The notes under the pieces: generated by a model
Database searches by the model: none
What the model saw: only the letters and a program-made list of their open reading frames with translations
What the model was told of the DNA's origin: nothing
Assembly (NCBI GenBank): GCA_017471925.1
Contig: JAFURM010000009.1
Location: 1-47,027, forward strand
Reading direction: 5' to 3'
From: Bacteroides sp.
Lineage (GTDB): Bacteria; Bacteroidota; Bacteroidia; Bacteroidales; Bacteroidaceae
Length of the DNA: 47,027 nt
Program-made: the position numbers and the translations under genes
Shown here: in pieces, positions 8,019 through 17,036 of the stretch
Numbering within the stretch: the first letter of the stretch is position 1
How the letters are laid out: every line of letters starts with the position of its first letter

Positions 8019-9016
8019 TTCTTCTTCGCTACCTCCCCAAAGCGTTTAGGTTTAACATAAGTGTTGATGAGCGGAGTGAACGCGTTCATAATCAGGATGG
8101 CGAAAGACATACCTTCGGGATATGCGCCAAAGAGACGGATAATCACGGTCAGCAAACCGATGCAGACACCATAGATCAGCATGCCCTTCTTGCTCATGGG
8201 CGAGGTCACATAATCGGTAGCCATGAAGATGGCACCCAACATCAGGCCACCCGTAAACAGATGAGTCACCGGAGAGGCATAGACTTCGGGGTCCGCCAAA
8301 TGCATGATACCGGCAAACACGAACACCGTAACCAAGATGGAAACAGGAATGTGCCAGGAAATAATCTTCTTCCAGAGCATATAGGCCAGACCCAGCAACA
8401 GGGCCAAAGCACTGACTTCGCCCAAGCAACCGCCGTTCTGTCCAATCAGCAGCGAGAAGGCATCCGGCAGGTCCTTCAAGGCATCAGGATTGCCGTTAAC
8501 AGCCTGCTTCATCAAGCTAAGCGGAGTGGCAGCCGTCTGTGCATCGACATTCTCCAGCAGATAGGCCATAGTGCCGCTTTTGGGCCAAGTGGTCATCTGT
8601 ACGGGGAAAGAGAGCAACAGGAATACACGACCCACCAATGCGGGGTTGAAAGGATTACAGCCCAGTCCGCCGAAGGACATCTTGCCCACACCGATAGCGA
8701 ACAAGGCACCGATGATGATGATCCAAACCGGCAGATTGGAAGGCAGGTTAAAGGCCAACAGTACACCGGTGATAACGGCAGATCCGTCGCAAACGGTAGT
8801 AGTGGCTTTCTTCAGGATAAACTTTGCAATGGCCCATTCAAAGAACACACAGGCCGCAACGGAAGTGAGTGTCACGACCAACGCACCCAAGCCAAAGAAG
8901 TAAAGTGACACTAAAAATGCAGGCAATAAGGCTATGAGCACGCCATACATGTTCTTCTTTACGCTGTCACCACTGTGTACGTGGGGCGAATTGGATACAT
9001 ACAATTTATTTTCCAT
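8015..9016 (-). CDS. rnfD: Electron transport complex subunit RnfD
   Basis: A 333-residue polytopic membrane subunit that carries covalent FMN and lies on the electron and ion path of Rnf. The ATG at 9016 is chosen over an upstream start at 9046 because it gives the family opening MENKLYVSNSPHVHSGDS and sits 7 nt after the rnfC stop instead of overlapping it. The flavin site is DAQTAATPL, with Thr164; the canonical motif reads SGAT, so the serine and glycine are replaced here. The conserved FGGLGCNPFNPALVGR block is near residues 115-130. Confidence 0.94.
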   Translation of the reverse strand: MENKLYVSNSPHVHSGDSVKKNMYGVLIALLPAFLVSLYFFGLGALVVTLTSVAACVFFEWAIAKFILKKATTTVCDGSAVITGVLLAFNLPSNLPVWIIIIGALFAIGVGKMSFGGLGCNPFNPALVGRVFLLLSFPVQMTTWPKSGTMAYLLENVDAQTAATPLSLMKQAVNGNPDALKDLPDAFSLLIGQNGGCLGEVSALALLLGLAYMLWKKIISWHIPVSILVTVFVFAGIMHLADPEVYASPVTHLFTGGLMLGAIFMATDYVTSPMSKKGMLIYGVCIGLLTVIIRLFGAYPEGMSFAILIMNAFTPLINTYVKPKRFGEVAKKK

Positions 9017-9023
9017 ATCTAAA

Positions 9024-10361
9024 TCATTTTTTAGCTTGACGGGCACGTATCATGGCTCCCACCTTTGCCTTGCCCAGACGGCAATAGTCAAGCAACGGAC
9101 GGTTGGCAGGACAAGTGAACTGACAAGAACCGCATTCGATACAATCCATAATATTCTCTTTCTCCATACGCTCGAAGTCGCCACGCTCGGCCAGCAGTCC
9201 CAACAGATAGGACTCCAACCCCATGGGGCAGGCACTGACACACTTGGCGCAACGGATACAGGACTGGGCCTCTCCGCGCTTGGCTTCCTTCTTGTTCATA
9301 ATCAGGATACCGGAGCTGCCCTTGGCTGTGGGAACTTCGGTGTTCACCAGTGCCTTGCCCATCATCGGACCACCACCGATAATCTTACCGGTATCTTCGG
9401 GCAAACCGCCACAAGCATCAATCAACTGCTGCATCGGCGTACCGATACGGGCCAGGAAATTGGAAGGCTTGGCCAATGACTTGCCGGTCACGGTAATGAT
9501 GCGTTCAAAGAGGGGCTTGTTCTTCTGCACAGCCTGATAAACGGCAAATGCCGTACCAACATTCTGCACAACCGCACCGGTGGAGATGGGCAACTGGCCA
9601 CTGCCAACCTGACGACGGGTAATGGCATCAATCAACTGCTTCTCACCTCCCTGCGGATACTTCACCTTCAAGGGAACGACCTCAATGCCGGCATAGGTGG
9701 AAGCCACCTTGGTCATCAACTGGATGGCATCGGGCTTGTTGTTCTCAATACCGATGAATGCCTTGTTCACCTTCACCGCCTTCATCAGGATGGAGACACC
9801 CACCATAATCTCTTCGGCATGTTCCAGCATCAGTTGATGGTCGGCCGTCAGATAGGGTTCACACTCTACGGCATTGATGATGACGCACTCGGCCTTGAAG
9901 GCAGGAGGCGGACAGAGTTTCACCTGAGTGGGGAAACAGGCACCGCCAAGACCTACGATACCGGCGTCGGCTATCTTCTTGACAATCTCCTCGGGAGAAA
10001 GTGTACACTCTTTCACCAAGGTCTCCGAGCGGTCAATGCTCTCTTCCCATTCATCACCCTCCACATCAATGAAAATGGCCGGTTTGGCGTAGCCACTGGC
10101 ATCAACAATAGTATCTATCTTGGCCACTTTTCCGCTGACCGACGAGTGGATAGCTGCAGACACGAAACCACCGGGTTCGGCAATCTTCGTACCCACCTTC
10201 ACCACGTCACCCTTTGCCACGATAGGCTTGGCAGGAGCACCGATGTGCTGCCCCAACAAGATAACGGCCTTGGCCGGAATCTCTGCCTTGACAATAGGCT
10301 GATGAGCTGAAAGCTTATTTTCGTGTGGATGAACTCCACCGATTGAAAATGTCTTCAACAT
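9024..10361 (-). CDS. rnfC: Electron transport complex subunit RnfC
   Basis: Peripheral 445-residue subunit that exchanges electrons with NAD(H). It opens with FSIGGVHPHENK, the RnfC N-terminal signature. A GGACFPTQVK flavin/NADH-binding stretch lies near residue 140, and the C-terminus holds two [4Fe-4S] motifs, CIRCAKCVSACP and CIECGSCQFTCP. The length is that of short RnfC without the long C-terminal repeats of enterobacterial RsxC. The gap from rnfB is 44 bp. Confidence 0.95.
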   Translation of the reverse strand: MLKTFSIGGVHPHENKLSAHQPIVKAEIPAKAVILLGQHIGAPAKPIVAKGDVVKVGTKIAEPGGFVSAAIHSSVSGKVAKIDTIVDASGYAKPAIFIDVEGDEWEESIDRSETLVKECTLSPEEIVKKIADAGIVGLGGACFPTQVKLCPPPAFKAECVIINAVECEPYLTADHQLMLEHAEEIMVGVSILMKAVKVNKAFIGIENNKPDAIQLMTKVASTYAGIEVVPLKVKYPQGGEKQLIDAITRRQVGSGQLPISTGAVVQNVGTAFAVYQAVQKNKPLFERIITVTGKSLAKPSNFLARIGTPMQQLIDACGGLPEDTGKIIGGGPMMGKALVNTEVPTAKGSSGILIMNKKEAKRGEAQSCIRCAKCVSACPMGLESYLLGLLAERGDFERMEKENIMDCIECGSCQFTCPANRPLLDYCRLGKAKVGAMIRARQAKK

Positions 10362-10405
10362 ACAAATCTGTATTTATTTCGTTTACTGTTTTTCTTTGAT
10401 TCAAA

Positions 10406-11320
10406 TTATGCTTCCGTCTTCGGAGCTTCGGCTACCTTTGCGGCTGCCGGTTGGGGAGTTTCCACTTTCTTGGGAGCGGCTTCACCCTCAGCCTTCGGCT
10501 TGCGCGGCGGGAAGTTCAGCGCAATGATGCTACCCTGCGGACAAGCCTCTTCACACTTGCGGCAAAGCTTGCACTTATTGTAGTCGATGTAGGCCAGATT
10601 GTTCTCCAAGGTAATAGCCTCGAAAGCACATGCCTTCACACACTTGCCACAACCGATACAAGCCACCTTGCAAGCCTTGCGGGCTACGGCACCCTTGTCC
10701 TTGTTGACACACTGCACGTAGACACGGCGCGACTTCTTGCCTTGGAAACGGAGTTCGATGATGGACTTGGGACAAGCCTTCACGCAAGCACCACAAGCCG
10801 TACACTTGGACTCATCCACCTCGGGCAGACCGGTTTCGGCATTCATGTGGATGGCATCGAACTGGCAGGCTGCCACACAGTCACCACAGCCCAGACAGCC
10901 AAAGCTGCATCCCGTTTCGCCACCATAAAGTGCAGCGGCAATGGCACAGCTTTTAGCACTGTCATACACATTGGTACGCGGACGGTTGGCACAAGTACCA
11001 TTACACCTCACCACTGCCACCATAGGTTCGGCGGCCGTAGCATCCAATCCCAAGATTTCGGCAATCTTTGTCATCACGGGCTGACCACCCACCGGACAAA
11101 GTTTTCCTTCCAGCGAGCCGGCCTTTACACAGGCATCGGCAAAGCCGCTGCATCCAGGGAAACCACATCCACCGCAATTTGCTTGAGGAAGCACTTCGGC
11201 AACCTGAGCAATTCGCGGATCTTCATACACGGCAAACTTCTTGGAAGCAACAAAAAGTATAGCTGCCGATACCAGCGCTATTACTCCCAAAGAAATCACT
11301 GCAATCAGAATTTCACTCAT
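10406..11320 (-). CDS. rnfB: Electron transport complex subunit RnfB, multi-ferredoxin form
   Basis: A 304-residue ferredoxin-like subunit that passes electrons between soluble ferredoxin and the membrane part of Rnf. It has one N-terminal membrane anchor (residues about 5-25), then the CGGCGFPGC cluster motif of the Fe-S domain, then four CxxCxxCxxxC motifs: CLGCGDCVAAC, CTACGACVKAC, CIGCGKCVKAC and CKLCRKCEEAC. Enterobacterial RsxB has two such motifs, so this is the long form found in anaerobes. The final 40 residues are Pro/Ala/Lys-rich and probably disordered. It follows rseC by 34 bp. Confidence 0.95.
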   Translation of the reverse strand: MSEILIAVISLGVIALVSAAILFVASKKFAVYEDPRIAQVAEVLPQANCGGCGFPGCSGFADACVKAGSLEGKLCPVGGQPVMTKIAEILGLDATAAEPMVAVVRCNGTCANRPRTNVYDSAKSCAIAAALYGGETGCSFGCLGCGDCVAACQFDAIHMNAETGLPEVDESKCTACGACVKACPKSIIELRFQGKKSRRVYVQCVNKDKGAVARKACKVACIGCGKCVKACAFEAITLENNLAYIDYNKCKLCRKCEEACPQGSIIALNFPPRKPKAEGEAAPKKVETPQPAAAKVAEAPKTEA

Positions 11321-11354
11321 AATTAGTTAGTTATTAATTAATTGTTATTTTATG

Positions 11355-11774
11355 TCACGACATAGGCAAAACGGAGAAAGAGAATTTCTTTCCCAGTTTA
11401 GACCTGTTCAACTTCAATATATAATAATAAGGTATAAGGAGAGCCAATGAGCACAGGGCAGCCCCCAACTCATCTCCCCATACGTTCATGAAAAGAAACA
11501 ATGAAACAAGTACTACCAGGAATGGCAGCACAAAGGCCAACAATACGGCCAGGATTCCCATGGAGAGTTCACCGATGACCCACACCCTGTCGCCCACCCG
11601 ATAGGACTCATCCTCACCGACAGTCACATCTATGAGTTTTTCCTTGGTGTCGGCTGAGGTGCAATGTCCTTTCGCACTACATGCGGCACATGCAGAAGTC
11701 TGAACAATCCTCACCTGCAAACGGGAACCGTCTATGTTTTCCACAATACCTTGATGTTTTATAGTATCTGCCAT
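11355..11774 (-). CDS. rseC: RseC/MucC-family protein (SoxR-reducing system)
   Basis: A 139-residue membrane protein with an N-terminal Cys cluster CAACSAKGHC (about residues 29-38), a small beta domain ending at DRVWVIG, and two adjacent transmembrane segments (about residues 75-125). This is the RseC/MucC arrangement. In enterobacteria RseC and the Rsx (Rnf) complex together keep SoxR reduced; in Bacteroidetes it is regularly the first gene of the rnf operon, as here. A maturation or redox role for Rnf is plausible, but the biochemical activity is not established. Confidence 0.88.
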   Translation of the reverse strand: MADTIKHQGIVENIDGSRLQVRIVQTSACAACSAKGHCTSADTKEKLIDVTVGEDESYRVGDRVWVIGELSMGILAVLLAFVLPFLVVLVSLFLFMNVWGDELGAALCSLALLIPYYYILKLNRSKLGKKFSFSVLPMS

Positions 11775-11802
11775 TTTGCAAAGTGTACATTACAAATCTC
11801 GG

Positions 11803-11831
11803 CAAATTTACGCATTATTTGGGAACTGCAA
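11803..11831 (-). promoter_or_regulatory. Promoter of the rseC-rnf operon
   Basis: Minus strand TTGC (11831-11828), 17 bp, then TAAATTTG (11810-11803): a complete Bacteroidetes-type promoter, with a leader of only about 20 nt before the rseC ATG at 11774. Confidence 0.65.
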
Positions 11832-11881
11832 GAGATTCCGCCCCATTTTCTGTGTGCGCAAACGCTCTTTTTTATAAAAAA

Positions 11882-11915
11882 GTCCGTTTCACCCTCTGAA
11901 AACGGGGAAACGGAC
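11882..11915 (-). terminator. Terminator of the DUF3078 gene
   Basis: Minus strand GTCCGTTTC pairs perfectly with GAAACGGAC and is followed by TTTTTTA; it starts 9 bp beyond the stop codon at 11924. Confidence 0.8.
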
Positions 11916-11923
11916 CGATGAGA

Positions 11924-13366
11924 TTACCACGTATAGTTGATACCGAAGCTCAGGAATTCCTTGAATTGGAAATAGCTGCTGCCATCAGTGGGCTTGCTGC
12001 TATCGTCAAACCGGGGATAGAGATAGAGCTTGGTAGAGAGGTAACGATTCAACACAAAATTAAATGTATTCTCCCAATCGATACGTACCCATTCATAACT
12101 CGTCAGATAGTTCAGGCGGGAGTCCCAACTGATGACCGGCGTTATCTGCCATACAAAAGTGGTCTTCAGTTCCGAACCGAAGTTGTGGCGAACGCTCTTG
12201 CCCTCTTCCAGACCGTAATCCACTTCATTGACCTCTTTGTTGCCCACATAACGCATAGTCCAGGTCAAGGGTGCCATCAGGACGGAGAGGGTGAATTTCT
12301 TCTTCTTCAACTTGTAGTCCATACCGATATTGGCTGACCAGTCGGCCGGCGCCAGAAAGGCAGAAACCAGTTTGTCGCTGTTGGACTTATAGCCATTGAA
12401 TATCTGGGTGACGAATTCCGTTGAGACGGTATAGTACCAGTTGGTGGCGGCCTGAATACCCAGCTTGCTATAGAGACGGAGTTGGTTGGTATTCACCAGG
12501 AAATTGTGTACCGTGTCCGAGGGTGCCGAAGTGAATCCTATTTTGGCATCCAACAGGTTTTCCCATTGGATTTTCTCCCGGTCATTATAGTTGGCATAGA
12601 GTTGCAGATTGGCCATCAGGGTCATGTTGCTCTCACCACCCTTGTGCCAGTTGTCCGAAATATAGTTCTGGGTAAACTGTGCCGAGCCACTTCCTCCCGT
12701 CACCCACCAGTTGGGCTTATGGATGATGACTTCTGCATCTTCTTCCACAGTGGCCATGGGTTCCTGCGCAAACAGTTTCACGACCGATGGTTTGGAGGAG
12801 GCCTCCTTCTCTATGTTGTCCTTGAAAGCCCGTTTCTGGGAAATCTCGTCTTCCGTCCTTACCACCAGATTGGGACAGTTCACGTATGCGTTGAGCAAGG
12901 CATGATCAACCATGGCATTGACCTTTTCCTTCCCCTCCCAGGTCGAAGTGTCATAGGCTGGAAGAACGGCGGGAGCCGAAAGGGTATCAAATGGCTGGAA
13001 ACTCCACTCTACCGTGGACACCCGTTCTATCGGAGCATAATAATAGGTAAAGGGCACAAACAGGCGATAGTAGTCCGCATCAAGGTCTATATAACGTTCC
13101 GGTGTGGAGGGATGGTTCAGATATTCCAGTACGCCGATGTTCTTTTCATAGGCCATAGAGACCGTATCCATCTTCACCAGAACGCCATCCTGAGTCACCG
13201 GTTTCAGGATGAAATACTCCTTTAGGAAATCCGGCAAGGTGTCTGTCTGCATCACGGTATCCTGTGGCTGCTTTCCACCGATAGTATTGGGCATGTTCTG
13301 CCCCATCGAAGAGAGCGTACAGAAGGCCGCTGCCACACAGGTCCATATCATTCGTTTATTCTTCAT
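11924..13366 (-). CDS. DUF3078 family outer-membrane-type protein
   Basis: 480 residues from the ATG at 13366, chosen because the hydrophobic signal peptide MKNKRMIWTCVAAAFCTL starts there; a longer frame to 13453 runs back toward the yidC promoter. After a variable N-terminal half, the C-terminal half (from about WWVTGGSGSAQFTQNY) has alternating aromatic/polar beta strands such as LQLYANYNDREK, with the final strand in FGINYTW ending on an aromatic residue, as outer-membrane barrels do. DUF3078 proteins are restricted to Bacteroidetes and their function is unknown. It is divergent from yidC and followed by its own terminator. Confidence 0.8.
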   Translation of the reverse strand: MKNKRMIWTCVAAAFCTLSSMGQNMPNTIGGKQPQDTVMQTDTLPDFLKEYFILKPVTQDGVLVKMDTVSMAYEKNIGVLEYLNHPSTPERYIDLDADYYRLFVPFTYYYAPIERVSTVEWSFQPFDTLSAPAVLPAYDTSTWEGKEKVNAMVDHALLNAYVNCPNLVVRTEDEISQKRAFKDNIEKEASSKPSVVKLFAQEPMATVEEDAEVIIHKPNWWVTGGSGSAQFTQNYISDNWHKGGESNMTLMANLQLYANYNDREKIQWENLLDAKIGFTSAPSDTVHNFLVNTNQLRLYSKLGIQAATNWYYTVSTEFVTQIFNGYKSNSDKLVSAFLAPADWSANIGMDYKLKKKKFTLSVLMAPLTWTMRYVGNKEVNEVDYGLEEGKSVRHNFGSELKTTFVWQITPVISWDSRLNYLTSYEWVRIDWENTFNFVLNRYLSTKLYLYPRFDDSSKPTDGSSYFQFKEFLSFGINYTW

Positions 13367-13475
13367 ACAATCGCTTTTATTTTGATTTGAGTGCAAAATA
13401 AACAATTTTTTGTTTAGCAAACAACTCATAATACAAATTCTATTTGATTTCATCGTCTACTTCCTTTTTTTTTCC

Positions 13476-13483
13476 TACTTTTG
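13476..13483 (+). promoter_or_regulatory. yidC promoter -7 element
   Basis: TACTTTTG matches TAnnTTTG exactly, 65 bp before the yidC ATG, in the 180-bp divergent region shared with the DUF3078 gene. The -33 element is not clear. Confidence 0.5.
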
Positions 13484-13548
13484 CAGTTCTAAAATAGATT
13501 AATGCAAACTGATAACAAATCAAATCATTTAATACACAATTCTAAGAA

Positions 13549-15405
13549 ATGGATAAAAATACAATTACGGGACTTGTGCTGATAGGCATTCTGCTGGTTG
13601 GGTTCAGTATACTGAGCCGTCCGTCGAAAGAGCAGATTGAGGCACAACAACGCTATTATGATTCTATCGCATTGGTGCAACAACGTGAGGCAGAATTGAA
13701 AGCCAAAGCCGAATTGGCACTGGCCAATGAGCGGAATGCCCAGGCTGCTGACTCAACCTCTATTTTCTTCAATGCCCGACAAGGACAGGAAGAGACCATC
13801 ACTATCCAAAACAACCTGGCCACGCTCACCGTGGACACCAAAGGAGGACGGATTGCCTCGGCTACATTGAAGGAGTATATGAGCCAGGACAAGGAGACTC
13901 CCGTCACCCTGTTCAACGGTGACGACGCTTCGATGAATTTCCTTTTCTACAACCAGAAAGAGACCATCCTGACCGAGAACTACTTCTTCACACCGGTAAA
14001 CGCCAACGACAGCACCGTAACCATGCGACTCAGTGCCGACAGCGCCAGCTACATTGACTTCACCTATGCCATGCACCACGACAGCTACCTGGTGGACTTC
14101 ACCATCCGTGCCGTAAACATGCAGGACAAGTTGGCCGCCAGCACCGACTACGTGGACATTGAGTGGAAACAACGCGCACGTCAGATTGAGCGTGGCTACA
14201 CCTATGAGAATCGTCTGGCCGAACTGACCTATAAGATTGCCAATGACGGCACCGACTATTTGTCCAACATGAAAGACGACAAGAAAGAAGTGACCGAGCC
14301 GTTGGAATGGATTGCATTCAAGAACCAGTTCTTCTCATCCGTGTTCCTGGCAGATGCCAACTTTGAAAAGACCAAGCTGACTTCCAAGATGGAACAGCAG
14401 GGCAGCGGATACATCAAAGACTACACTGCAGACATGAGCACAACCTTTGACCCGACCGGAAAGGTTCCCACACAGCTGTACTTCTACTTCGGCCCCAACC
14501 ACTACAAGACCTTGAGTGCAGTAGGCGAGCATATAGACAAGGATTGGGAGCTGAACCGTCTGGTCTACCTGGGATGGCCGCTTATCCGTTGGATCAACAA
14601 GCTGTTCACCATCAACCTCTTCGACTGGCTTTCCGGTTGGGGACTGAGCATGGGCATCGTATTGCTGCTGATGACGCTGATTGTGAAGATTGTGGTATTC
14701 CCCACAACCTGGAAAACCTACATGTCTTCGGCCAAAATGCGTGTATTGCGTCCCAAGGTGGAAGAAATCAACAAGAAGTATCCCAAGCAGGAGGATGCCA
14801 TGAAGAAGCAGCAAGAGATGATGACCCTCTACAAACAATACGGTGTAAGCCCCATGGGAGGATGTCTGCCTATGCTCATCCAGTTCCCCATCATGATTGC
14901 CCTCTTCATGTTTGTGCCCAGCGCCATCGAGCTGCGCCAGCAGAGTTTCCTTTGGGCCGATGACCTCTCTACGTATGACGCCTTCATCACCTTCCCCTTC
15001 CATATTCCGTTCCTGGGCAGTCACCTCAGCCTTTTCTGCTTGCTGATGACTGTAACCAACCTGCTGAACACCAGATACATGATGCAACAGCAAGACACGG
15101 GAGCCAATCCGCAGATGGCAGCCATGAAGTGGATGTCCTACCTCATGCCGATAATGTTCCTCTTCGTGCTGAATGACTATCCTTCGGGACTGAACTACTA
15201 CTACTTCATCTCCACTCTGATCAGTGTGGCCACGACGTTGATTATGCGCAAGACAACCAACGAAGCTGCCCTGCTGGCCCAGTTGGAAGCCAACAAGAAA
15301 GACCTCAAGAAGATGAAGACCACCGGTTGGGCAGCCCGCCTGGAAGCCATGCAGAAACAGCAGGAAGAGCTGATGAAGCAACGCCAGCAACAGCAGAAGA
15401 AGTAA
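13549..15405 (+). CDS. yidC: Membrane protein insertase YidC
   Basis: A 618-residue inner-membrane insertase (Oxa1/Alb3 superfamily) that inserts and folds membrane proteins alone or with SecYEG. Residues 5-22 form the first membrane segment, followed by the large periplasmic YidC domain to about 340 and then the conserved core with the remaining segments. The groove residue equivalent to E. coli Arg366 appears to be Lys380 (LIVKIVVFP), a conservative change. [16 protein letters not shown] is the family signature. The C-terminal tail is rich in Lys and Gln, as is usual for ribosome contact. It is transcribed alone, divergently from the DUF3078 gene. Confidence 0.97.
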   Translation: MDKNTITGLVLIGILLVGFSILSRPSKEQIEAQQRYYDSIALVQQREAELKAKAELALANERNAQAADSTSIFFNARQGQEETITIQNNLATLTVDTKGGRIASATLKEYMSQDKETPVTLFNGDDASMNFLFYNQKETILTENYFFTPVNANDSTVTMRLSADSASYIDFTYAMHHDSYLVDFTIRAVNMQDKLAASTDYVDIEWKQRARQIERGYTYENRLAELTYKIANDGTDYLSNMKDDKKEVTEPLEWIAFKNQFFSSVFLADANFEKTKLTSKMEQQGSGYIKDYTADMSTTFDPTGKVPTQLYFYFGPNHYKTLSAVGEHIDKDWELNRLVYLGWPLIRWINKLFTINLFDWLSGWGLSMGIVLLLMTLIVKIVVFPTTWKTYMSSAKMRVLRPKVEEINKKYPKQEDAMKKQQEMMTLYKQYGVSPMGGCLPMLIQFPIMIALFMFVPSAIELRQQSFLWADDLSTYDAFITFPFHIPFLGSHLSLFCLLMTVTNLLNTRYMMQQQDTGANPQMAAMKWMSYLMPIMFLFVLNDYPSGLNYYYFISTLISVATTLIMRKTTNEAALLAQLEANKKDLKKMKTTGWAARLEAMQKQQEELMKQRQQQQKK

Positions 15406-15444
15406 AGAGGAGCACCAATCGCCTCTCATATCCTCTTCTTTTTT
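15405..15444 (+). terminator. Probable yidC terminator
   Basis: AAGAGGA and TCCTCTT can pair across the 19 nt between them and are followed by CTTTTTTT; the first arm begins at the last base of the yidC stop codon. The stem is short. Confidence 0.45.
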
Positions 15445-15518
15445 AGGCACGGACTAAACGGATCAAACGGTTATTAGAGTACATAATTCCGTGAGAATCC
15501 GTATAATCCGTGCCTAAA
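15442..15518. repeat. Nested inverted repeat, MITE-like intergenic element
   Basis: A perfect 12-bp terminal inverted repeat, TTTAGGCACGGA (15442-15453) / TCCGTGCCTAAA (15507-15518), encloses a second pair ACGGAT/ATCCGT and a third ACGG/CCGT, so each arm reads as short ACGGA-type units repeated about every 9-10 nt. It follows the yidC terminator and lies upstream of the MATE gene. It could fold into one long hairpin of 77 nt. Similar ATCCGTG-rich repeats are common between Bacteroides genes; dispersal cannot be tested within this window. Confidence 0.6.
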
Positions 15519-15564
15519 GTACATTTTGACACAGTTCCCTTTATGTTCATAACAATCCCCCAAG

Positions 15565-16896
15565 ATGCAAACCCGATATAGCTATAAAGAAATTTGGGTG
15601 ATAGCCTACCCCATTCTCATCAGCCTGTTGATGGAACAGATGATAGGCATGACAGACACGGCCTTTCTGGGTCGGGTGGGCGAAGTGGAGTTGGGGGCTT
15701 CGGCCATCGCCGGTGTCTTCTATACCGTCATCTTCATGGCGGCCTTCGGCTTCAGTATAGGCACACAGATACTTATCGCACGGCGCAATGGCGAAGGACA
15801 ATATCGTGAGATAGGCAATCTGTTCTACCAAGGCATCTATTTCCAAATGGGGCTGGCCATCGTCATGTTTCTGCTCTCCCACTTCCTCTCCCCCATCATC
15901 CTGAGACAAATCATTTCATCACCGGCCGTTTGTGAAGCAGCCGTATCCTATCTGAATTGGCGTGTATTCGGCGCGCTATTCTCTTTCACCGGGGTCATCT
16001 TCCGTGCATTCTTCCTGGGCACCACACAGACCAAGACGCTGACCCTGAACTCCATCGTAATGGTGCTGAGCAATGTGGTATTCAACTATCTCCTCATCTT
16101 TGGCAAGCTGGGCTTTCCGGCCTTGGGCATTGCAGGGGCGGCCATCGGTTCGTCATTGGCCGAACTGGTTTCCCTGATATTCTTCATCCTCTACACCCGC
16201 AAGCGCATAGACTGCCACAAGTATGGTCTGGACAGGATTCCTCTCTTCAATCTGTCCGCCTTGCGCCGCATATTGGGTGTCTCTCTCTGGACCATGATTC
16301 AGAATGTGGTTTCACTCTCTACCTGGTTTCTTTTCTTCCTCTATGTGGAACATTTGGGTGAGCGTGCCTTGGCCGTGACCAACCTGGTACGCAACGTTTC
16401 CGGCATTCTGTTTATGGTGATGATGGCCTTTGCCGCCACCTGCGGTTCACTGGTCAGCAACCTTATCGGTGCAGGACAGAGCGATTGTGTGCGCGGCACC
16501 ATCCGGCAGCACATCCGCATTGCCTACCTTTTCGTATTGCCCTTAGTGGTGATATTCATGCTTTTCCCCCAAGGCATCCTGAGCATATATACCGATATGG
16601 AGGAGCTGCGTGAAGCAGCGGTACCCTCTCTGTGGGTCATGTGTAGCATCTATATACTGCAAGTGCCCTCCAATGTCTACTTCCAGGCTGTATCCGGCAC
16701 CGGCCACACACGCACGGCCTTTATGCTGGAGTTCTCCACCCTGCTCATCTATGTAGCCTATATCACCGTGGTTGTCCTGTGGCTCCGCCTGGATGTAGCC
16801 ATCTGCTGGACTGCCGAACTGGTCTACACCTTCTTCATTCTACTCTTCTGCCGACGCTACATGCAGCGGGGCAGATGGAACAGCCCGGCTAAGTAA
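15565..16896 (+). CDS. MATE family multidrug/sodium antiporter
   Basis: A 443-residue inner-membrane protein with twelve predicted hydrophobic segments in two matching halves, the MATE (NorM/DinF) architecture. Such proteins export cationic drugs or metabolites in exchange for Na+ or H+. The N-terminal block PILISLLMEQMIGMTDTAFL and ASAIAG in the first half, and GHTRTAF near residue 391, match the family. The substrate cannot be read from sequence. It is monocistronic, ending at a bidirectional terminator shared with the convergent TPR gene. Confidence 0.92.
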   Translation: MQTRYSYKEIWVIAYPILISLLMEQMIGMTDTAFLGRVGEVELGASAIAGVFYTVIFMAAFGFSIGTQILIARRNGEGQYREIGNLFYQGIYFQMGLAIVMFLLSHFLSPIILRQIISSPAVCEAAVSYLNWRVFGALFSFTGVIFRAFFLGTTQTKTLTLNSIVMVLSNVVFNYLLIFGKLGFPALGIAGAAIGSSLAELVSLIFFILYTRKRIDCHKYGLDRIPLFNLSALRRILGVSLWTMIQNVVSLSTWFLFFLYVEHLGERALAVTNLVRNVSGILFMVMMAFAATCGSLVSNLIGAGQSDCVRGTIRQHIRIAYLFVLPLVVIFMLFPQGILSIYTDMEELREAAVPSLWVMCSIYILQVPSNVYFQAVSGTGHTRTAFMLEFSTLLIYVAYITVVVLWLRLDVAICWTAELVYTFFILLFCRRYMQRGRWNSPAK

Positions 16897-16965
16897 TTCA
16901 TCAGAAAAACAAGTTCCGGACAACAAATGAAAGGACCACGTTCCTCCTGAAAAAGCCCCCAAAAG

Positions 16966-17003
16966 AAAAGGTGCCCTGTCCATCATCGGTCAGAGCACCT
17001 TTT
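16966..17003. terminator. Bidirectional terminator between MATE and TPR genes
   Basis: AAAAGGTGC (16966-16974) pairs with GCACCTTTT (16995-17003), extended by CTG/CAG after one mismatch. A-run and T-run on the two sides make it symmetrical, serving the plus-strand MATE gene and the minus-strand TPR gene. Confidence 0.75.
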
Positions 17004-17036
17004 ACACCTATTTATATTATATAGGGGGATATCGGA

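Noticed and set aside
14335-15450. 371-codon minus-strand frame opposite yidC
   Set aside because: Leu/His/Gln-rich shadow of the yidC core, with no independent signal.
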